From: Pseudomonadota bacterium
GTDB taxonomy: Bacteria; Pseudomonadota; Gammaproteobacteria; Burkholderiales; Burkholderiaceae_C
NCBI GenBank assembly: GCA_020161775.1
Contig: JAIUOW010000010.1
Span: 1 to 64,000, forward strand
Length of the DNA: 64,000 bases
Direction of reading: 5' to 3'
Positions 1 through 9,177 of the stretch are shown here, piece after piece. The translations under genes were made by a program, and so were the position numbers. How positions within the stretch are numbered: the first letter of the stretch is position 1; the number at the start of each line of letters is the position of its first letter. The notes under the pieces are model-generated. The model made no database searches. It saw nothing but the letters and a program-made list of their open reading frames with translations, and was not told the origin of the DNA.

Positions 1-106
1 GCCGGCAGAAGCTGAGGCAAACTACTACCGGCAACTCGCCAGTCAGCCCTCCACGGTGGAGGCCTGACTTAAACCAACGGGCCTCCATGAAACTCGGGGC
101 GGTTCA

Positions 107-352
107 GTGTCGATTCCAAGATGGGTACAGAAGGCCATCCTGTACCGCGACAAGGGGCTGTGTGCCTCGTGCTCTGCAGACATCAGCGGCCTTGTCAACT
201 CCCAGCCAGACTCCCACTACGACCACATCGTGCCTCTCGCTCAGCACGGCATCAATGACGTCACCAACATCCAATTACTCTGCAGCGCTTGCAACCTAAA
301 GAAAGGGCGGCAGCCATTACCACCTTCAGATCGCTATCTGACCTGGTACTGA
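107..352 (+). CDS. HNH endonuclease domain protein, probably truncated
   Basis: The 81-residue product is little more than an HNH nuclease module. It has a CxxC pair (LCASC), the DHIVPLAQHG core, the NDVTNIQLLC segment and a second CxxC (LCSAC) before the lysine-rich end, so metal binding and DNA cleavage chemistry look intact. The only start available is GTG at 107, with a weak GGGGCGG upstream. The same frame stays open back to 68 and those residues (LHETRGGS) read like normal HNH-protein sequence. It is then cut by TGA at 65-67, and the frame is open again from the window edge to that stop. I infer a gene that lost its N-terminal part, or a pseudogene. A free-standing short HNH protein is the alternative. 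Confidence 0.55.
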   Translation: MSIPRWVQKAILYRDKGLCASCSADISGLVNSQPDSHYDHIVPLAQHGINDVTNIQLLCSACNLKKGRQPLPPSDRYLTWY

Positions 353-890
353 ATCATCCCAACACTGTCTGCGAACACCCGAGACGGTCTAGATTCCCAC
401 GCTCGCCGCTTCGCAGCCCGTTTCCGACGCCGCCGTCGGACAAGTCAATACGATTGACTGGCATGCGATACGCCATTCAGAGACACCGCTTGAGCCGCCC
501 TTACAGGCTAAGCCCCTGATTCACAAGGACTTTTGAGCTGACTTGGGATCCACTGAGAAAGAAATATGGTGGCCTGGGTCGGAATCGAACTACCGAAACG
601 CGGACTTTCAATTCGCATTTGGGGCCTGCTGGTATTTGCAGCTCGAAGCTCCTTCTCGAGGTTTTGGCGCCCAACTTCAGGTCAATACCTCGAGCAAGTT
701 TGTCGTTTCGTCACTAATTATGGATCCCTACAGCCAGCTTTGCCAAAAAGTCAAAACCGGTCCACCCGTTTACGCAGAATCCCGTACTAGGGTTTTCCCG
801 CGCCCACGTCTACAATCGCCTTCCCTTACAAAAGCTGACGGCGCGCCTGTTTCACGGCGTAAGCTTGCCGGCTACAGGAGACCTGACAAC
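353..890. other. 538-bp gene-free stretch with small inverted repeats
   Basis: No convincing coding region lies between the HNH fragment and maeB. Two short perfect inverted repeats are visible: 424-439 (6-bp arms, CCGACG/CGTCGG) and 443-459 (7-bp arms, AGTCAAT/ATTGACT). A decayed tRNA-Phe 3' half lies at 567-616. A TACAAT hexamer at 811-816 could be the -10 of the maeB promoter, but I see no good -35. The rest shows nothing I can name. Confidence 0.5.
567..616 (-). pseudogene. Degenerate 3' half of a tRNA-Phe gene
   Basis: Read on the minus strand this is the 3' part of a tRNA-Phe(GAA): anticodon arm with TTGAAAG, variable region, T-loop TTCGATT, acceptor strand CCAGGCC, discriminator A and CCA. 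The acceptor half and T-loop are preserved. Both the T-stem and the anticodon stem carry mismatches that break pairing, and nothing resembling the D-arm or 5' acceptor follows. It cannot be a working tRNA. Such 3' fragments are typical leftovers of integrase-made attachment sites, but no integrase is in view, so an ancient att remnant is inference. Confidence 0.6.
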
Positions 891-3233
891 ATGCCCCCGT
901 CCACCCCGGCGAATACCCAGAACCAGCAAGACAAGCGCGCCGAGCTGCGCCGTGCGGCCCTCGAATACCACGAGTTCCCCACCCCTGGCAAAGTGGCCAT
1001 TGCCGCCACCAAGCAGCTGATCAACCAGCACGACCTGGCGCTGGCCTATTCGCCCGGCGTGGCCGCTCCCTGCGAAGAAATCGTCAAGGACCCGGTCAAT
1101 GCCTTCAAGTACACCAGCCGCGGCAACCTGGTGGCCGTGATCACCAACGGCACGGCCGTGCTGGGCCTGGGCGACATCGGCCCGCTGGCGTCCAAGCCGG
1201 TCATGGAAGGCAAGGGCGTGTTGTTCAAGAAGTTCGCCGGCGTTGACGTGTTTGACATCGAGATCGCCGAGAAGGACCCGGCCAAGCTGGTGGAGGTGAT
1301 TGCTGCGCTGGAGCCCACCTTTGGCGCCATCAACCTGGAAGACATCAAGGCACCGGACTGCTTCTACGTCGAGCGCGAGCTGCGCAAGCGCATGAACATT
1401 CCTGTCTTTCACGACGACCAGCACGGCACGGCCATCACGGTGGCGGCGGCCATGCTCAACGGGCTGAAAGTCGTGGGCAAGGACATTTCCCAGGTGAAGC
1501 TGGTCACCTCCGGCGCGGGCGCGGCGGCGCTGGCCTGCCTGAACCTGCTGCTCAAGGTCGGGCTGAAGCGCGAGAACGTCTTTGTGACCGACCTGGCCGG
1601 CGTCGTCTATGAGGGCCGCACCGAGCTGATGGACGAAGACAAGATCCAGTACGCGCAGAAGACCAGCGACCGCACGCTGGCCGAGGTGATCAAGGGGGCC
1701 GACGTGTTCCTGGGCCTGTCGGCCGGCGGCGTGCTCAAGCCGGCGATGGTGGCCAGCATGGCGCCCCGGCCCGTGATCTTCGCGCTGGCCAACCCCAACC
1801 CCGAGATCTCGCCCGAGGACGCGCACGCCGTCCGCCCCGACGTGGTCATGGCCACCGGGCGTACCGACTACCCCAACCAGGTCAACAACGTCCTGTGCTT
1901 CCCCTACATCTTCCGCGGCGCGCTGGACAGCGGCGCCACGACCATCACCGACGAGATGGAAATCGCGGCGGTACACGCCATTGCCGGGCTGGCCCAGGCC
2001 GAGCAGAGCGAAGTGGTGGCCGCGGCCTACGCCGGCCAGAAGCTCGCGTTTGGTCCGGAATACCTGATTCCCAAGCCGTTTGACCCGCGGCTCATGATGA
2101 AGATCGCCCCCGCCGTGGCCCAGGCCGCGGCCGACAGCGGCGTGGCGCTGCGCCCCATCAAGGACATGGACGCCTACCGCGACCGGCTGCAGAGCTTTGT
2201 GTATGCGTCGGGCACGACCATGAAGCCGATCTTCATGGCCGCCAAGGCCGCACAGAAAAAACGCGTGGCCTACGCCGAAGGCGAGGAAGAGCGCGTGCTG
2301 CGCGCCGCCCAGATCGTCGTGGACGAAAACCTGGCCCGCCCCACGCTGATCGGCCGGCCGGCCATCATTGCCCAGCGCATTGAAAAATTCGGCCTGCGCC
2401 TCAAGGAAGAACTGGACTACGACGTGGTCAACGTCGAACAGGACCGCCGCTACCGCGACTTCTGGCAGACCTACCACCGCATGACCGAGCGCAAGGGCGT
2501 TACCGCCCAGATGGCCAAGATCGAGATGCGCCGGCGCCTGACGCTGATCAGCGCGATGCTGCTGCACAAGGGCGACGTGGACGGCATGATCTGCGGCACC
2601 TGGGGCACCACGGCCATGCACCTGCACTACATTGACCAGGTGATCGGCAAGCGCGCGGGCGGCAGCCCCAGCACCGCGCAGGATGTGCGGATCTACGCCT
2701 GCATGAACGGCCTGATGCTGCCGGGCCGGCAGGTGTTCCTGGTGGACACGCACGTCAACTACGACCCCACGCCCGAGGAACTGACCGAAATCACGGTCAT
2801 GGCCGCCGAGGAAATGATGCGTTTCGGCCTCAAGCCCAAGGCAGCGCTACTCAGCCATTCCAATTTCGGCAGCAGCAACCAGCCCAGCGCCGTGAAGATG
2901 CGCCGCACGCTGGAGCTGCTGCGCGAGCAGGCGCCCTGGCTGGAAGTGGACGGTGAAATGCACGGCGACGTGGCCCTGGACGGCACCGCGCGCGCGGCCA
3001 TCATGCCGCACAGCACCCTGGCCGGCGACGCCAACCTGCTGGTGCTGCCCAACATTGATGCAGCCAATATTTCTTACAACCTGCTCAAAACGGCGGCGGG
3101 CGGCAATATCGCCGTCGGGCCTGTGCTGCTCGGGGCGGCCAAACCGGTGCATGTGCTGACCGCCAGCACCACCGTGCGGCGTATCGTCAACATGACAGCC
3201 CTGACCGTGGCGGACGCAAATGCGAGCCGATAA
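891..3233 (+). CDS. maeB: NADP-dependent malic enzyme with phosphotransacetylase-like domain (MaeB type)
   Basis: This 780-residue protein has the two-part architecture of MaeB. An N-terminal malic enzyme half occupies about residues 20-430 ([19 protein letters not shown] and the [10 protein letters not shown] nucleotide-binding loop). A C-terminal phosphate acetyltransferase-like half spans about 440-770. The enzyme oxidatively decarboxylates malate to pyruvate with NADPH formation in the cytoplasm; in the family the C-terminal half is regulatory. I chose ATG 891 because AGGAG lies at 876-880 and the family N-terminus (residues [14 protein letters not shown]) follows soon after. The open frame runs much further upstream but that part is not protein-like. 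A terminator hairpin follows the stop. Confidence 0.95.
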   Translation: MPPSTPANTQNQQDKRAELRRAALEYHEFPTPGKVAIAATKQLINQHDLALAYSPGVAAPCEEIVKDPVNAFKYTSRGNLVAVITNGTAVLGLGDIGPLASKPVMEGKGVLFKKFAGVDVFDIEIAEKDPAKLVEVIAALEPTFGAINLEDIKAPDCFYVERELRKRMNIPVFHDDQHGTAITVAAAMLNGLKVVGKDISQVKLVTSGAGAAALACLNLLLKVGLKRENVFVTDLAGVVYEGRTELMDEDKIQYAQKTSDRTLAEVIKGADVFLGLSAGGVLKPAMVASMAPRPVIFALANPNPEISPEDAHAVRPDVVMATGRTDYPNQVNNVLCFPYIFRGALDSGATTITDEMEIAAVHAIAGLAQAEQSEVVAAAYAGQKLAFGPEYLIPKPFDPRLMMKIAPAVAQAAADSGVALRPIKDMDAYRDRLQSFVYASGTTMKPIFMAAKAAQKKRVAYAEGEEERVLRAAQIVVDENLARPTLIGRPAIIAQRIEKFGLRLKEELDYDVVNVEQDRRYRDFWQTYHRMTERKGVTAQMAKIEMRRRLTLISAMLLHKGDVDGMICGTWGTTAMHLHYIDQVIGKRAGGSPSTAQDVRIYACMNGLMLPGRQVFLVDTHVNYDPTPEELTEITVMAAEEMMRFGLKPKAALLSHSNFGSSNQPSAVKMRRTLELLREQAPWLEVDGEMHGDVALDGTARAAIMPHSTLAGDANLLVLPNIDAANISYNLLKTAAGGNIAVGPVLLGAAKPVHVLTASTTVRRIVNMTALTVADANASR

Positions 3234-3263
3234 GGCATAAACCAAAAGTTAGTACCCACAAAT

Positions 3264-3284
3264 TTCAAGGGCAATGCCCTTGAA
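3264..3284. repeat. Perfect 9-bp inverted repeat after maeB
   Basis: TTCAAGGGC and GCCCTTGAA flank a 3-nt loop. It sits 31 bp after the maeB stop and just before the terminator hairpin. It lacks a T-run, so it may be a 3'-end stabilising hairpin or part of a two-hairpin terminator. Confidence 0.6.
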
Positions 3285-3293
3285 TCCCCCTAC

Positions 3294-3329
3294 GCGGCTG
3301 CTCAAAATTTGTGCAGCCGCTTGCGTTTT
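3294..3329 (+). terminator. Putative Rho-independent terminator after maeB
   Basis: An 8-bp GC-rich stem (GCGGCTGC at 3294-3301, GCAGCCGC at 3313-3320) with an 11-nt A/T-rich loop is followed by TTGCGTTTT. The T tract is interrupted, so efficiency is uncertain. Confidence 0.6.
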
Positions 3330-3425
3330 CAGGGCGGATCAGTCAAACTAGCGCACTTGAATTTCCGGGTTTACCCGGAGGTTCTCGAAGGCCCCCAGAA
3401 CAACAGGTCCCCCAAAATTTTTGCC

Positions 3426-3830
3426 ATGGCACGCGTCGCTGCTGTCAAGTTTGCACTCACTAGCCTATTGTTGGCTGCGGTTTTCACCGTCCCCACGGTG
3501 GTGCAAGGCAAGGGCCCGTCGGATGGGCTCGCAGACAGCCGCTCGGCGACAGTTCGCTTGGCGGAGCTGCCCAGGCAAGGCCAGGAAACCTATGAACTGA
3601 TCCGCCAGGGCGGACCGTTCCCGTATGACAAGGATGGCACGGTGTTCGGCAACCGCGAGCGTTTGCTCCCGGCCGAAAAGCGCGGGTATTACCGTGAATA
3701 CACCGTCAAGACGCCAGGATCACGCGACCGGGGAGCCCGGCGCATTGTGTGTGGGGGCCCCAGCCGGGCGCCACATGCGTGTTTTTATACCGCTGACCAT
3801 TACGCGAGCTTTCGCAGGATTGTGGAATAG
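3426..3830 (+). CDS. Secreted guanyl-specific ribonuclease (barnase/RNase Sa family)
   Basis: The 134-residue precursor has a hydrophobic signal peptide (about residues 5-27) and a mature microbial-RNase domain. The family catalytic set is present: Glu91 in YYREYTV (general base), Arg106 in ARRIVCGG and His125 in FYTADHY (general acid). It should cleave single-stranded RNA after guanosine outside the cytoplasm. The next gene encodes a barstar-family inhibitor, the classical partner that protects the producer. ATG 3426 was chosen because it starts exactly at the signal peptide; the longer open frame upstream runs through the maeB terminator. Confidence 0.88.
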   Translation: MARVAAVKFALTSLLLAAVFTVPTVVQGKGPSDGLADSRSATVRLAELPRQGQETYELIRQGGPFPYDKDGTVFGNRERLLPAEKRGYYREYTVKTPGSRDRGARRIVCGGPSRAPHACFYTADHYASFRRIVE

Positions 3831-3875
3831 CCAATGAAGCGGGATTTGTTTTTGACTATGGAAAGAGAAGCGGAG

Positions 3876-4277
3876 ATGGATACGCCACTTCGTACCGTGA
3901 GGACCAACATCGTGCAGTCGATCCGCGCCTTCCGGGTGCAAGACCTGCACGAGGCCGCGCAGGCGCTCGGCCAGCACTTCCTGTATGCCAACCTGGCCAA
4001 CGCCCAGAGCAAGCAGGACGTGCTGGACATGATCGCCCAGCAGTTCACCTTCCCGTCGCACTTCGGCAAGAACTTTGACGCTTTGTACGACTGCATGACC
4101 GACCCGCTGCACAAATCGGGCCCGCAGCCCGGCTTTGTCGTGGTGCTGGAGCAGATCCCTGCCAACGCCAAGTTCGACAAGGAAGCGCGCGAACAGCTGC
4201 TGGACATCTTCCGCGACACGGCGGATTACTGGGCAGACCGGAAGATACCTTTCCGGTGTTTCTATTCTTTTCTGTAG
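3876..4277 (+). CDS. Barstar-family ribonuclease inhibitor
   Basis: The 133-residue product matches the barstar family (intracellular inhibitor that plugs the barnase active site). The diagnostic helix reads FGKNFDALYDCM (residues 63-74), with Asp68 and Asp72 in the positions of barstar's RNase-binding acidic residues, and the C-terminus KIPFRCFYSFL is the final beta strand. It lies 45 bp after the RNase gene on the same strand. Start choice: ATG 3876 follows a purine-rich AGAAGCGGAG and is preferred; ATG 3834 and 3858 are in frame alternatives that would add 14 or 6 residues. A second reading frame continues across its stop codon (see 4256-4483). Confidence 0.88.
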   Translation: MDTPLRTVRTNIVQSIRAFRVQDLHEAAQALGQHFLYANLANAQSKQDVLDMIAQQFTFPSHFGKNFDALYDCMTDPLHKSGPQPGFVVVLEQIPANAKFDKEAREQLLDIFRDTADYWADRKIPFRCFYSFL

Positions 4278-4483
4278 CCCGTTCTGCACAAAACAGCCAA
4301 GCAGAACGGGCGAACGAGGCTCCCAAGGCCGAAGGCCTGACCGCCACGGCGGCGCCCACCGGCATCGACCTGACCACCGAGTCCGGCGAGAAGATGCCCA
4401 CCGACAAGCTGGTGGATGTGTCGCCCCTGGCGCTGCGCATGAGCAGCCCCTTTAACGCGGGTTACTGGCTGGCAGCAGCCTGA
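4256..4483 (+). CDS. Reading frame continuing past the barstar stop, possible -1 frameshift extension
   Basis: A 75-codon frame overlaps the last 22 nt of the barstar gene in the -1 frame and runs to the shared terminator. Its third positions are G/C-rich like true genes here, and it ends in the residues SPFNAGYWLAAA. It has only a GTG at 4256 and no Shine-Dalgarno. A one-base slip or indel in the TTTT run at the end of the barstar gene would fuse the two into one protein of about 200 residues. It could be a mutated C-terminal extension, a programmed frameshift product or a coupled small ORF. I do not recognise the sequence. Confidence 0.35.
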   Translation: MFLFFSVARSAQNSQAERANEAPKAEGLTATAAPTGIDLTTESGEKMPTDKLVDVSPLALRMSSPFNAGYWLAAA

Positions 4484-4497
4484 CCCCGCGTACCGAC

Positions 4498-4527
4498 AAA
4501 AAAGCCCGTCGCTGACGGGCTTTTTTC
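4498..4527. terminator. Bidirectional Rho-independent terminator
   Basis: AAAAAA, a 7-bp stem GCCCGTC/GACGGGC (4504-4510 and 4514-4520) with loop GCT, then TTTTTT. A-run and T-run on either side allow it to end both the barstar unit on the plus strand and rsmA on the minus strand. Confidence 0.92.
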
Positions 4528-4539
4528 ATGGGGCTTTTC

Positions 4540-5304
4540 TTATGCCGTCACAGCCTGTGTGAGCGCGATGTACTCGTGCACCGGCACCTCCTCGGCGCGG
4601 CGCTGCAGGTCAAACGCGCCGCCAAACTGGCGCGCCTCCAGCCATTTGCCCAATGAATGGCGCAGCAGCTTGCGCCGCTGGCTGAAGGCCACCTGCACCA
4701 GTTCGCTCAGCAGCCGGGTATCGACCTGTGGCGGCTGGGCCAGCGGCACCATGCGCACCACCGCGCTGTCCACGCGCGGCGGGGGGTCGAATGATTCGGG
4801 CGGCACGAACAGCACGTTGTCCATGGCGTAGCGCCACTGCAGCATGACGCTCAGGCGGCTGTACTCGCTGGTGGCGGGGCTGGCCACCATGCGGTCGATC
4901 ACTTCCTTTTGCAGCATGAAGTGCTGGTCTTCGATCACCCCCACACAATCCAGCAGGTGGAACAGGATTGGCGTGGAGATGTTGTACGGCAGATTGCCCA
5001 CGACCCGGAGTTTGGGAACGCCCAGCGACGCTGCCACCTGCGCAAAATCCACCTTCAGTACGTCGGACTCGATCACGTTCAGCTGGCCGTGGCTGCGCAG
5101 GCGCGCGGCCAGGTCACGGTCCAGCTCGATGACGGTCAACCGGCCCAGCCGCTCCACCAGCGGCTGCGTCAGCGCCGCCAGGCCGGGGCCGATCTCCACC
5201 ATGGGCTGGCCCGGCTGCGGCGCGATCTCGCGCACGATCGCGTCGATGATGCCCGCGTCCGACAGGAAGTGCTGCCCGAAGCGTTTGCGGGCGATGTGTT
5301 TCAT
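4540..5304 (-). CDS. rsmA: 16S rRNA (adenine1518-N6/adenine1519-N6)-dimethyltransferase
   Basis: The 254-residue protein has the RsmA/KsgA signature from its first residues: KRFGQHFL (residues 7-14), the SAM-binding EIGPG (37-41) and the catalytic NLPY (104-107). It dimethylates two adjacent adenines in helix 45 of 16S rRNA late in 30S assembly. The start at 5304 gives the normal family N-terminus; the longer open frame reads through an intergenic repeat. It follows surA on the same strand, the common proteobacterial lptD-surA-rsmA order, but pdxA, found between surA and rsmA in E. coli, is absent. Confidence 0.95.
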   Translation of the reverse strand: MKHIARKRFGQHFLSDAGIIDAIVREIAPQPGQPMVEIGPGLAALTQPLVERLGRLTVIELDRDLAARLRSHGQLNVIESDVLKVDFAQVAASLGVPKLRVVGNLPYNISTPILFHLLDCVGVIEDQHFMLQKEVIDRMVASPATSEYSRLSVMLQWRYAMDNVLFVPPESFDPPPRVDSAVVRMVPLAQPPQVDTRLLSELVQVAFSQRRKLLRHSLGKWLEARQFGGAFDLQRRAEEVPVHEYIALTQAVTA

Positions 5305-5329
5305 ACGTAGCGTGAATTGAGCGCCGCCG

Positions 5330-5428
5330 GGCCGCCAGGCAAGCACAGCGCAGCCTTTGGCAGCGCTGGCGCGAAGGCCCCCTCGGGGGGCAGCGACCCA
5401 CACGCAGTGGGAGAGCGTGGGGGCAACA
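5330..5428 (+). repeat. Dispersed GC-rich intergenic repeat, copy 1 (surA-rsmA gap)
   Basis: A block containing GGGCCGCC, then AAGGCCCCCTCGGGGGGCAG, then GAGCGTGGGGGCAACAT fills the surA-rsmA gap. The core GCCCCC-TC-GGGGGC is palindromic. The same series of motifs recurs at 49635-49718 (inverted) and 50109-50186. It looks like a REP/MITE-type repeat. This copy has extra sequence between the GGGCCGCC and core motifs compared with the other two. Confidence 0.75.
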
Positions 5429-6814
5429 TTATTGTGGCGGTTCGCGGAACTCGACGTAGGCGCGGCCGCGAACCTCTTGCACCCAAGTGGTGTACGCCTC
5501 TTCCAGCTTTTTCTCGCGCACCAGGTTGCGCGCGATTTCGCGCTGCTCACGCTGGCTCAGCGTGGCCTGGCGCCGCTCCAGCAGCTGGATCAGGTGCACG
5601 CCAAAGCGCGACACCAGCGGCTCGGATACTTCACCGGGCTGCAGGTCGTTCAGCACGTCCTCGAACTCCGGCACAAACAGGCCGGGGTTGGCCCAGCCCA
5701 GGTCGCCGCCGTTACGGGCGCTGGCGTCCTGCGAATTTTCACGGGCCAGCTGGGCAAAGTCGGCGGTGCCGGCCAGCACGCGCTTGCGGAAATCTGCCAA
5801 CCGCTCGCGCGCTGCCGATTCGCTCAGCTGTGCCGTGGGGCGCAGCAGGATGTGACGCGCCCGGCTTTGGGTGACGTTGATGCCCGGCATGCCGGCCTGG
5901 CGCTTTTCAATGACCTTGAGCACATGAAAGCCCGCGCCCGAACGCAGCACGCCACTGATGCCACCGTCGGGCAAGGCCTGAACCGCGTTGACGAACAGCT
6001 GCGGATAGCGGTCCACCGGGCGCAGGCCCATCTGGCCGCCGGAATTGGCGGCGCCGGGCGCGTCGGACATCTCGCGCGCCACGCGGGCAAAGTCCTCGCC
6101 CGCGCGCAGGCGCGCCAGCGCGCGTTCGGCCTTGGCCTGCAAGGCAGCGACCTGGGCCGCGGTGGCGGTCTCGGGCACCGCGACCAGCACCTGGCCGAGA
6201 TTGAGCTCCATGCTGGACAGGTCGTTGTTGCCCTGCTGCTCCTGGATGAACTGGTCCACTTCCAGGTCAGTAACCTTGACCCGCGGCTCGACCTCGCGGT
6301 CGCGCACACGCGTGAGCAGCAGCTGGCTGCGCAGCTCTTCGCGGAACTGCGCCAGTGCCATGCCGTCGGCCGCCAGCCGGCGGCGCAACTCGGGCACGTC
6401 GATCTGGTTTTGCCGGGCCACGTTCTGCTCTGCCTGGTCCACCGTCGCCTCGTCCACCCTGATGCCGGTCTCGCGCGCGAGCTGGAGTTGCGCCTTTTCG
6501 CTGATCAGCCGCTCCAGCACCTGGCGGGCCAGCTGCGCGCGCGGGGGCAGGGCGCCGCCTTGCTGGGCCATCTGCTGCTCGATGCGCACCATGCGCGAGC
6601 GCACTTCGTTGTTGGTGATGGGCTCGGAATTGACCACCGCCACGATGTAGTCGGCCTGCCGGGGGCCGGATGGCGCGGCCGGCTGCGCCGCGCGGCTGGC
6701 CCCGATCTGCGGCGTCACGCGCAAGCCCTGCGCCTGGCTGGCCAGCGGCGCCAGGGCGGCCACCAGGAAGACAGCCCTGGAAACCAGCGTCAGTACGGGA
6801 ATGCGTTGTTGCAT
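5429..6814 (-). CDS. surA: Periplasmic chaperone and peptidyl-prolyl isomerase SurA
   Basis: The 461-residue precursor begins with a signal peptide ending near QAQG (about residue 30). A SurA N-terminal chaperone domain follows ([17 protein letters not shown]), then two parvulin-type PPIase domains, recognisable by [18 protein letters not shown] and by [18 protein letters not shown]. SurA escorts unfolded outer-membrane beta-barrels, including LptD, through the periplasm. It lies 8 bp downstream of lptD on the same strand, consistent with cotranscription of the chaperone with its best-known client. The start at 6814 fits the signal peptide. Confidence 0.95.
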   Translation of the reverse strand: MQQRIPVLTLVSRAVFLVAALAPLASQAQGLRVTPQIGASRAAQPAAPSGPRQADYIVAVVNSEPITNNEVRSRMVRIEQQMAQQGGALPPRAQLARQVLERLISEKAQLQLARETGIRVDEATVDQAEQNVARQNQIDVPELRRRLAADGMALAQFREELRSQLLLTRVRDREVEPRVKVTDLEVDQFIQEQQGNNDLSSMELNLGQVLVAVPETATAAQVAALQAKAERALARLRAGEDFARVAREMSDAPGAANSGGQMGLRPVDRYPQLFVNAVQALPDGGISGVLRSGAGFHVLKVIEKRQAGMPGINVTQSRARHILLRPTAQLSESAARERLADFRKRVLAGTADFAQLARENSQDASARNGGDLGWANPGLFVPEFEDVLNDLQPGEVSEPLVSRFGVHLIQLLERRQATLSQREQREIARNLVREKKLEEAYTTWVQEVRGRAYVEFREPPQ

Positions 6815-6822
6815 GGTCTTGT

Positions 6823-9159
6823 CTATTCGTAGTTGCTGAAGCGGCTGGGCACCGTCACCTGCTCGCGCAGGTACTGGTAACGGGGGATATTGTCCTTCAG
6901 TGTCTGCAGGGCGTTGGAGCCCAGCCGCGTGAAGCCGATGAACTCCAGCTGGAACAGGATGCGCTTGTTCGACGATGAGGTGCTGCTTTGCAGCCGTTCC
7001 ACCACCACGCGGCCCAGCCAGCAGCCGGCGTCGTATTCAAACCCGATGACCGAGTCCACCAGCTTGCGGTCCTGCAGGCTGAAGTTCAGCCGGCCCACGC
7101 TGTACCAGCGGCCTTCGCCGCCCAGGTTGCCGATGGGCCACTGCCAGCCCACGTCGATCTGCTCGCTCAGGCCACGCTGCAACCGGTAGGCGGCGCTGAC
7201 CACGCGGTAGTCGCCGGGGCTGTAGCGCCCGCCGATGGTGGAGCGGATCGAGCGGCGGGTCTTGGGGTTGTATTGCACGGTGGAGTCAAAGCTCCACTTC
7301 GGGTCCCAGTTGATCGACGCGCCCAGCAGCACGTCGCTCAGGCGCTCGCTCACGGGCGCGGCGCCAGGCAGCGTGACCAGCTGGTCCTTGAACCGCAGGC
7401 GCTGGGCAATGCCGAAGCGCGCGGCTTCGGCGCCCGTGTCCGGGTCGAGCAGGCGGGTGGTGGCGCCCAGCGTCAGCAGGTTGTTGTCGGAGATGCGGTC
7501 ATGGCCACCGAACGCATTCTCGGTATAGATCGTGGCGAAATTGAAATCGTTGGATGCCGAGTCGTAGTTGGGCAGCAGGCTCTGGTCGCGGTAGGGCGTG
7601 TACACATAGAACGCACGCGGCTCCAGCGTCTGGCGGAAGCTGCGGCCAAAGTAGCTGGCATCACGCTCGAACACCAGGCCACTGTCCAGGCTGAAGGTGG
7701 GCAGCGTCCGGCTGGCGGTGTTGCGCCCGTTGGCCAGGGTGCCGTCGAATTCATAGCTCGTCGAGTGCAGCTGCACCTTGGGGTTGATGAACCAGCCGGG
7801 TGCCTGCCAGGGGCGGCTGATCTGGGCCAGCGCATAGCTGCGTTTGGCATTGGGCTGCAGCGTGAGCGCACGCACCGACTTGAACTGCGTGTAGTCGGTC
7901 TCCACCGAGGCGTCCAGGCCGCCGGGCAGGTTGGTACGCGAATAGCGGCCAATGATCTGCGGCGCCCGGTCGTAGGGCGGCACGATGGGCGAGCCCACGT
8001 CCTGCAGCGTCTGCCAGGTCAGGGACCGCGCGGTGATGGAGAAATTGCCCTGGCCCCAGTGCAGCTGCGCGTCGTTGGCCAGCAGGCGCTGCGTGAGCGA
8101 GCTGCCGCTGCGCGAGAAATCCCGCCAGTAGTTGTCGTCGCTCACGCGGTTGAGGTTCAGGTTCAGCCCCAGCGGGCTGGTCACGCCGTTGTGCAGCAGG
8201 CCGTCATGGGTGATGGCGTAGCCCCAGCGGTCGCGGTCGCGCAGGCGGTCGCCGGGCATGTAGTTGGCGCGCAGCTTGCCGTTGTAGTCGCGCTCCAGGT
8301 AGCGGAATTCGCCACCCAGGTCGATGCCGCGCTTGGTCATGATGGCGGGAAAGAACGTCACGTCGCGGTTGGGCGCGATGTTCCAGTAATACGGCACGCT
8401 CAGCTCCACGCCGTTGAGGTTGTCCAGCCCGATGGTGGGCGGCAGAAAGCCCGACTTGCGCTTGTCCGACAGCGGAAAACTGATGGACGGGATGGGCAGC
8501 ACCGGCACGCCCATGAAATTGAGCGACGCGCCCTCGGCCTGGCCGGTTTCTTCCTCGTTGTCGATGCGGATGCTCGTGGCCTTCAGGACCCAGTCGGGCA
8601 GCCAGCTGGGGCCGGGCCGGCGCTGGCAGGTGGTGTAGGTCGCGTTGCGGATGATGGCGCGCTTGTCGTCCAGGAAATCGACGCGCTCGGCCTCGCCGTA
8701 GGCGTCGTTCTTCAGGAAACGGTAGCGCGGCTCGTTGAAAAAGCCCTCGAAGGCGTCCACCTTCAGTTCCAGCAGCGGGCCTTCAAACGTGTTGCCCGCG
8801 CGGTTGATGCGCACATTGCCCCTGGCCTTGGCCAGGTCATCGGGCTGGTAGTACTCCAGCCGGTCGGCGCGGATCACCATGTCGCCGCGGCGCAGCTCGG
8901 CGTTGCCGTCGATCACGGTTTCAAGATCGGTGCGGCCGGACAGCCGGTCGCCTGACACATAGGTGGGCAGGGCCTCGCGCGTGGGGGCGGGAATGTCTTC
9001 GCGCAACATGGGGCTGGGCTTGAGCTGCAGCGCAGGTTCGCCGGGCAAGGTCTGCGCACGCGCCATCAGCGGATGCAGCAGGGCGCAGGCCACCAGCGCC
9101 ACAGGCGTCAGGGCAAAGCGGGAACGGGGGCGGGTACCAGACGGGCGGCGGGACTGCAT
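6823..9159 (-). CDS. lptD: LPS-assembly outer-membrane protein LptD
   Basis: The 778-residue precursor has a signal peptide (residues 1 to about 36), a periplasmic OstA/LptA-like domain (about 75-175, for instance DGNAELRRGDMVIRADRLEYY) and a long C-terminal beta-barrel. It is the outer-membrane half of the LPS translocon and inserts LPS into the outer leaflet with LptE. Cys178 and Cys713 are candidates for the long-range disulfide that activates the family; E. coli has two cysteines on each side, so this is a reduced set. It starts 18 bp from the divergent amgK. Confidence 0.95.
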   Translation of the reverse strand: MQSRRPSGTRPRSRFALTPVALVACALLHPLMARAQTLPGEPALQLKPSPMLREDIPAPTREALPTYVSGDRLSGRTDLETVIDGNAELRRGDMVIRADRLEYYQPDDLAKARGNVRINRAGNTFEGPLLELKVDAFEGFFNEPRYRFLKNDAYGEAERVDFLDDKRAIIRNATYTTCQRRPGPSWLPDWVLKATSIRIDNEEETGQAEGASLNFMGVPVLPIPSISFPLSDKRKSGFLPPTIGLDNLNGVELSVPYYWNIAPNRDVTFFPAIMTKRGIDLGGEFRYLERDYNGKLRANYMPGDRLRDRDRWGYAITHDGLLHNGVTSPLGLNLNLNRVSDDNYWRDFSRSGSSLTQRLLANDAQLHWGQGNFSITARSLTWQTLQDVGSPIVPPYDRAPQIIGRYSRTNLPGGLDASVETDYTQFKSVRALTLQPNAKRSYALAQISRPWQAPGWFINPKVQLHSTSYEFDGTLANGRNTASRTLPTFSLDSGLVFERDASYFGRSFRQTLEPRAFYVYTPYRDQSLLPNYDSASNDFNFATIYTENAFGGHDRISDNNLLTLGATTRLLDPDTGAEAARFGIAQRLRFKDQLVTLPGAAPVSERLSDVLLGASINWDPKWSFDSTVQYNPKTRRSIRSTIGGRYSPGDYRVVSAAYRLQRGLSEQIDVGWQWPIGNLGGEGRWYSVGRLNFSLQDRKLVDSVIGFEYDAGCWLGRVVVERLQSSTSSSNKRILFQLEFIGFTRLGSNALQTLKDNIPRYQYLREQVTVPSRFSNYE

Positions 9160-9162
9160 TTG

Positions 9163-9168
9163 TAGAAT
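9163..9168 (+). promoter_or_regulatory. -10-like TAGAAT close to the amgK start
   Basis: TAGAAT ends 9 nt before the amgK ATG, so a transcript would begin at or within a few bases of the start codon. There is no room for a Shine-Dalgarno. No good -35 is visible. Confidence 0.45.
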
Positions 9169-9177
9169 GGATTATCC

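Noticed and set aside
852..2753. Long 633-codon open frame antisense to maeB
   Set aside because: High GC content keeps antisense frames open; the product is His/Gly/Val-rich low-complexity sequence and maeB is unmistakable on the other strand.
6988..8955. 655-codon frame antisense to lptD
   Set aside because: Shadow of lptD codon bias; composition is Ala/Gln/Val/His-rich without motifs.
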